Below are positions 61,193 to 64,000 of a stretch of DNA of 64,000 nucleotides, piece by piece. The first letter of the stretch is position 1. Each line of letters begins with the position of its first letter. The translations under genes and the position numbers were made by a program. This DNA comes from Opimibacter sp041746735 (lineage in GTDB: Bacteria; Bacteroidota; Bacteroidia; Chitinophagales; Saprospiraceae): contig JBGTGP010000012.1 in assembly GCA_041746735.1 (NCBI GenBank), forward strand, positions 1-64,000. Direction: 5' to 3'. A model generated the notes under the pieces. That model was not told where the DNA came from. It did no database searches and saw nothing but the letters and a program-made list of their open reading frames with translations.

Positions 61193-62635
61193 TTACCTCG
61201 AGGATGATGCCGTCACCATCCGGCCTATGAGCGTTGCGCTGGTGGAGGACTCGATGATGACATCCACATAATCACCTGGCCGGGTAGAGTCTGATTTGGG
61301 AAAGACGATCATTTTATTCTGCGAATTCCGGCCCTTAAACTCATCCGCTGATTTCCGGCTATCGCCTTCGACAAGCACGGAAAAAACTTTACCGATATCT
61401 CGTGCATTGTGCTCCCTGGATAGCCTGTTTTGAAGAGAGATGATCTCGTTGAGACGCCTTTTCTTAATGTCTTCCTCGATATCATCTTTGTACTTGCGGG
61501 CGGCCAGAGTGCCGGGGCGTTCGGAATACATGAACATATAACTCATGCTATAGTCGGCCCATTGCATTATGGACAACGTGTCCTGATGATCTTCTTCGGA
61601 TTCCGAACAGAAACCGGCTATGATATCCGAGGAAACGGCACAATTGGGTACTATCTCACGAATGGCATTTATTCTTTGCTGATACCATTCACGATCATAG
61701 GTCCGGTTCATCAGAGACAGGATTCGGCTGCTGCCAGACTGGACCGGAAGGTGAATGTATTTGCATATATTCTCGTACCGGGCCATGGTGTGTAGTACGT
61801 CATCGGTCATGTCCTTGGGGTGAGAGGTGCTGAATCGGACTCGGAGTTCCGGGTGGATCCGGGCTACGAGTTCGAGGAGACGGGCAAAAGAATATGTTTC
61901 ATGCAATTCAGGATGCATCCATTTATAAGAATCCACGTTCTGGCCGAGGAGCGTCACTTCGCGATAACCTCGGTCAAAGAGATGTAGAGCTTCTGAGACA
62001 ATTGTAAACGGATCTCTCGATCGTTCCCGTCCGCGTGTAAAGGGGACGACACAAAATGAGCACATATTGTCGCAGCCGCGCATAATCGAAATGAAGGCAG
62101 TAATGCCATTGCTCTCAAGTCGGACGGGACTGATATCGGCATAAGTCTCCTCACGGGAAAGTAAAACATTGATCCCCTTGTCACCTTCTGTGGCCTGCTC
62201 CAGCAAGCGAGGAAGGTCGCGGTAAGCATCAGGTCCGACAACAACATCTACGAGTTTTTCTTCTTCCAGGAGACTCTTTTTCAATCGCTCGGCCATGCAG
62301 CCGAGTATGCCTACCATAGTGCCCGGACGGGAGGATTTGATTTTATCGATGGTGCGAAGACGCTTTCGGATAGTCTCCTCAGCTTTTTCGCGGATCGAAC
62401 ATGTGTTGAGGAGAATGAGGTCGGCATGATCGATCTCCCGGGTCGGCTGGTATTGCGCATCAGATAGGATGGACGCCACAATTTCACTGTCACTAAAATT
62501 CATCTGGCATCCGTAGCTTTCTATATAAAATCGCTTTAAGTTATCAGATGTAACTACTTCACCTTCACGCATATAAAAGGCCTCACCCTGTCGGGCCTCA
62601 TCGATATCACGGCTGGTCGTAAAAGTTGGGTTCAT
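61193..62635 (-). CDS. miaB: tRNA-2-methylthio-N6-dimethylallyladenosine synthase MiaB
   Basis: MiaB is a radical-SAM methylthiotransferase acting at A37 of tRNA. 480 residues from ATG 62635 (a TTG six codons earlier is not needed). It has the N-terminal UPF0004 domain with ESYGCQMNFSDSE and NTCSIREKAE, the radical SAM CDNMCSFCVVP cluster and a C-terminal TRAM domain. First gene of the miaB-sigma54 activator-lptE-TPR-secG unit; a TATCTTTG box lies 15 bases upstream. Confidence 0.97.
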   Translation of the reverse strand: MNPTFTTSRDIDEARQGEAFYMREGEVVTSDNLKRFYIESYGCQMNFSDSEIVASILSDAQYQPTREIDHADLILLNTCSIREKAEETIRKRLRTIDKIKSSRPGTMVGILGCMAERLKKSLLEEEKLVDVVVGPDAYRDLPRLLEQATEGDKGINVLLSREETYADISPVRLESNGITAFISIMRGCDNMCSFCVVPFTRGRERSRDPFTIVSEALHLFDRGYREVTLLGQNVDSYKWMHPELHETYSFARLLELVARIHPELRVRFSTSHPKDMTDDVLHTMARYENICKYIHLPVQSGSSRILSLMNRTYDREWYQQRINAIREIVPNCAVSSDIIAGFCSESEEDHQDTLSIMQWADYSMSYMFMYSERPGTLAARKYKDDIEEDIKKRRLNEIISLQNRLSREHNARDIGKVFSVLVEGDSRKSADEFKGRNSQNKMIVFPKSDSTRPGDYVDVIIESSTSATLIGRMVTASSSR

Positions 62636-62650
62636 AAAAATATGGGAGGA

Positions 62651-62658
62651 CAAAGATA
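62651..62658 (-). promoter_or_regulatory. -7 box TATCTTTG for miaB
   Basis: Exact TAnnTTTG match on the - strand, 15 bases from the miaB ATG at 62635. Confidence 0.55.
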
Positions 62659-62728
62659 TGGTTTATCTGCCATTTTGACACACACCCGGATCGTACTGAC
62701 GAAGGATGTATGACGCAGATGAAGCCAC

Positions 62729-62756
62729 TTTGGTTGATTGGAATATGGTAATTTTG
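62729..62756 (+). promoter_or_regulatory. Promoter for rocD (TTTG-N16-TAATTTTG)
   Basis: TAATTTTG at 62749-62756 matches TAnnTTTG, with TTTG at 62729-62732 as a -33 element sixteen bases upstream, a little short of the usual spacing. The ATG follows after 21 bases. Confidence 0.6.
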
Positions 62757-62777
62757 GGGTTCGCGAAACAAAGTAGT

Positions 62778-64000
62778 ATGTCAATTGAAACATTGAGGTC
62801 GTCAGAGACGTATATCCAGCTTGAGGATCTATATGGTGCTCATAACTATCATCCTTTGCCGGTCGTACTTTCCAAAGGGGAAAGCGTTTATCTGTGGGAT
62901 GTTGAAGGCAGGAGATATTATGATTTCCTGTCTGCATACAGCGCCGTGAACCAAGGGCATTGTCATCCCAGAATTATACAGGCGCTTAAAGATCAGGCGG
63001 ATCAACTGACCCTGACATCAAGGGCTTTTTACAATGATCAATTGGGTCCATTCGAAAAATACATCACATCGTACTTTGATTTTGACAAAGTACTCTTGGC
63101 CAATTCAGGTGTGGAAGCCGTTGAGACCGCCATCAAGCTCTGCAGACGCTGGGCATATGACAAGAAGGGTATTGCACCCCAGTCAGCCAAGATTGTATTC
63201 GTGGAGGGTAATTTTCATGGACGTACGCTGGGTGTTATTTCCGCATCTACAGATCCTTCCAGCACCGGAGGTTTTGGTCCTTATTTGCCGGGGTACGTGA
63301 TTATTCCATACAATGACAAGGCGGCATTGGCAGAAGCACTTGAGGATCCTGATGTGGGAGGTGTGTTGGTTGAGCCGATTCAGGGTGAAGCAGGCGTAGT
63401 TGTGCCGGATATGGATTACCTTCCATTTATACGTTCCATGTGTACAGAAAAGAATGTGCTGATGATTGTGGATGAAGTTCAAACCGGAATAGGCCGTACC
63501 GGAAAACTTCTCGCCACGTGCGGCAACTGCACATGTGACGGATTTTGCGAAAATAAGCCTGAAGTAAAGCCCGATATTCTGATCTTGGGAAAAGCGTTAT
63601 CGGGTGGTGTGTTACCGGTTTCGGCCGTTCTTGCTGATGACGAGATCATGCTGTGTATTCAGCCTGGTGAGCATGGATCTACATTCGGGGGAAATCCTTT
63701 GGCTTGTGCTGTGGCGCATGCAGCACTTGAGGTCATTCGCGATGAGCGTCTAGATGCGAATGCACTGCATTTGGGTGTAATCTTTCGGGATAGAATGCAG
63801 CAAATCGTTGATCGCCAACCGCTCATTCAATTGGTTCGTGGCAAAGGCTTGCTCAACGCAATAGTGATCGATGATGCGGAGGACGGTCATATGGCTTGGG
63901 ATATTTGTCTGGCAATGGCCGAAAAGGGACTATTAGCTAAGCCTACACATGGCAATATCATTCGATTTGCGCCACCTTTGGTTATGACAGAGGATCAGTT
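62778..64000 (+). CDS. rocD: Ornithine aminotransferase, 3' end cut by window
   Basis: A class III PLP aminotransferase converting ornithine and 2-oxoglutarate to glutamate semialdehyde and glutamate. 407 codons are present; the family's usual length suggests only a few residues are missing. ATG 62778 gives MSIETLRSSETYIQLED. Seen are the NYHPLPVVLSKG segment, NSGVEAVETAIK, GNFHGRTLG, and the PLP lysine Lys272 in GKALSGG. Between GKLLAT and KPDILILGK lies a short Cys-rich insert (Cys248, 251, 253 and 257). Confidence 0.95.
   Translation, partial: MSIETLRSSETYIQLEDLYGAHNYHPLPVVLSKGESVYLWDVEGRRYYDFLSAYSAVNQGHCHPRIIQALKDQADQLTLTSRAFYNDQLGPFEKYITSYFDFDKVLLANSGVEAVETAIKLCRRWAYDKKGIAPQSAKIVFVEGNFHGRTLGVISASTDPSSTGGFGPYLPGYVIIPYNDKAALAEALEDPDVGGVLVEPIQGEAGVVVPDMDYLPFIRSMCTEKNVLMIVDEVQTGIGRTGKLLATCGNCTCDGFCENKPEVKPDILILGKALSGGVLPVSAVLADDEIMLCIQPGEHGSTFGGNPLACAVAHAALEVIRDERLDANALHLGVIFRDRMQQIVDRQPLIQLVRGKGLLNAIVIDDAEDGHMAWDICLAMAEKGLLAKPTHGNIIRFAPPLVMTEDQ

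Noticed and set aside
1..64000. CRISPR array, insertion sequence, phage or defence island
   Set aside because: No direct-repeat array, transposase, integrase or known defence gene was seen in reading the window on both strands.

Overview
The window is a housekeeping-rich chromosomal segment of a member of the Bacteroidota, most likely a Saprospiria- or Chitinophagia-like aerobe. Supporting signs are many TAnnTTTG promoter -7 boxes (the Bacteroidota primary-sigma signature), a complete alternative complex III (ActABCDEF) operon joined to an aa3-type oxidase, a T9SS-type C-terminal sorting domain, the parA-parB-DUF5683 and miaB-sigma54 activator-lptE-secG-groESL clusters, and UbiD/UbiX/UbiA proteins that fit the late futalosine menaquinone route. 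No genus can be named from the sequence alone.

Layout. 1-140: the 3' end (domains V and VI) of a group II intron whose last bases overlap the tsaD stop codon. 0.1-6.1 kb: tsaD, then DUF3822, rsmD, argS and glnS. 6.1-8.7 kb: chromosome-partition genes parA and parB plus DUF5683. 9-13.5 kb: a small lipoprotein, a small nuclease-like protein, a TlpA-like lipoprotein and purL. 13.7-16.6 kb: universal stress protein, SGNH-like protein and MBOAT acyltransferase. 16.6-24.3 kb: secreted proteins (a VPS10/sortilin-like beta-propeller and a T9SS cargo), a deoxynucleoside kinase with folK, and rsmF. 24.8-31.1 kb: UbiD decarboxylase, a cyclase-TPR membrane protein, small membrane proteins and thyA.

31.2-48.0 kb is the centrepiece: one + strand run of 15 genes encoding ActA-F, cytochrome oxidase subunits II, I, III, III and IV, the heme O synthase CtaB, a degenerate SCO-like protein, a DUF420 protein and a small CPMCK-motif membrane protein. 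Quinol electrons would pass through ActB/ActA/ActE hemes to CuA of subunit II and then to subunit I. Subunit II carries an OmpA-like peptidoglycan-binding domain at its C-terminus, the most unusual architecture in the window; it could tether the respiratory supercomplex to the cell wall.

48.1-56.1 kb: two outer-membrane barrel proteins, DUF423, ung, two tRNA-Arg genes (anticodons TCT and CCT), a thioredoxin-like protein, ubiX, a DUF1573 lipoprotein, a UbiA prenyltransferase, rdgB with a possible HolD-like neighbour, and ilvE. 56.2-62.6 kb: a - strand block groEL, groES, secG, a TPR protein, lptE, a sigma-54 activator and miaB. 62.8 kb to the end: rocD, cut by the window edge.

No CRISPR array, phage, insertion sequence or defence island was seen. 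The only mobile-element trace is the intron end. Starts were set from -7 boxes, known family N-termini and signal peptides. Functions rest on recognised motifs read by eye; no database search was run.
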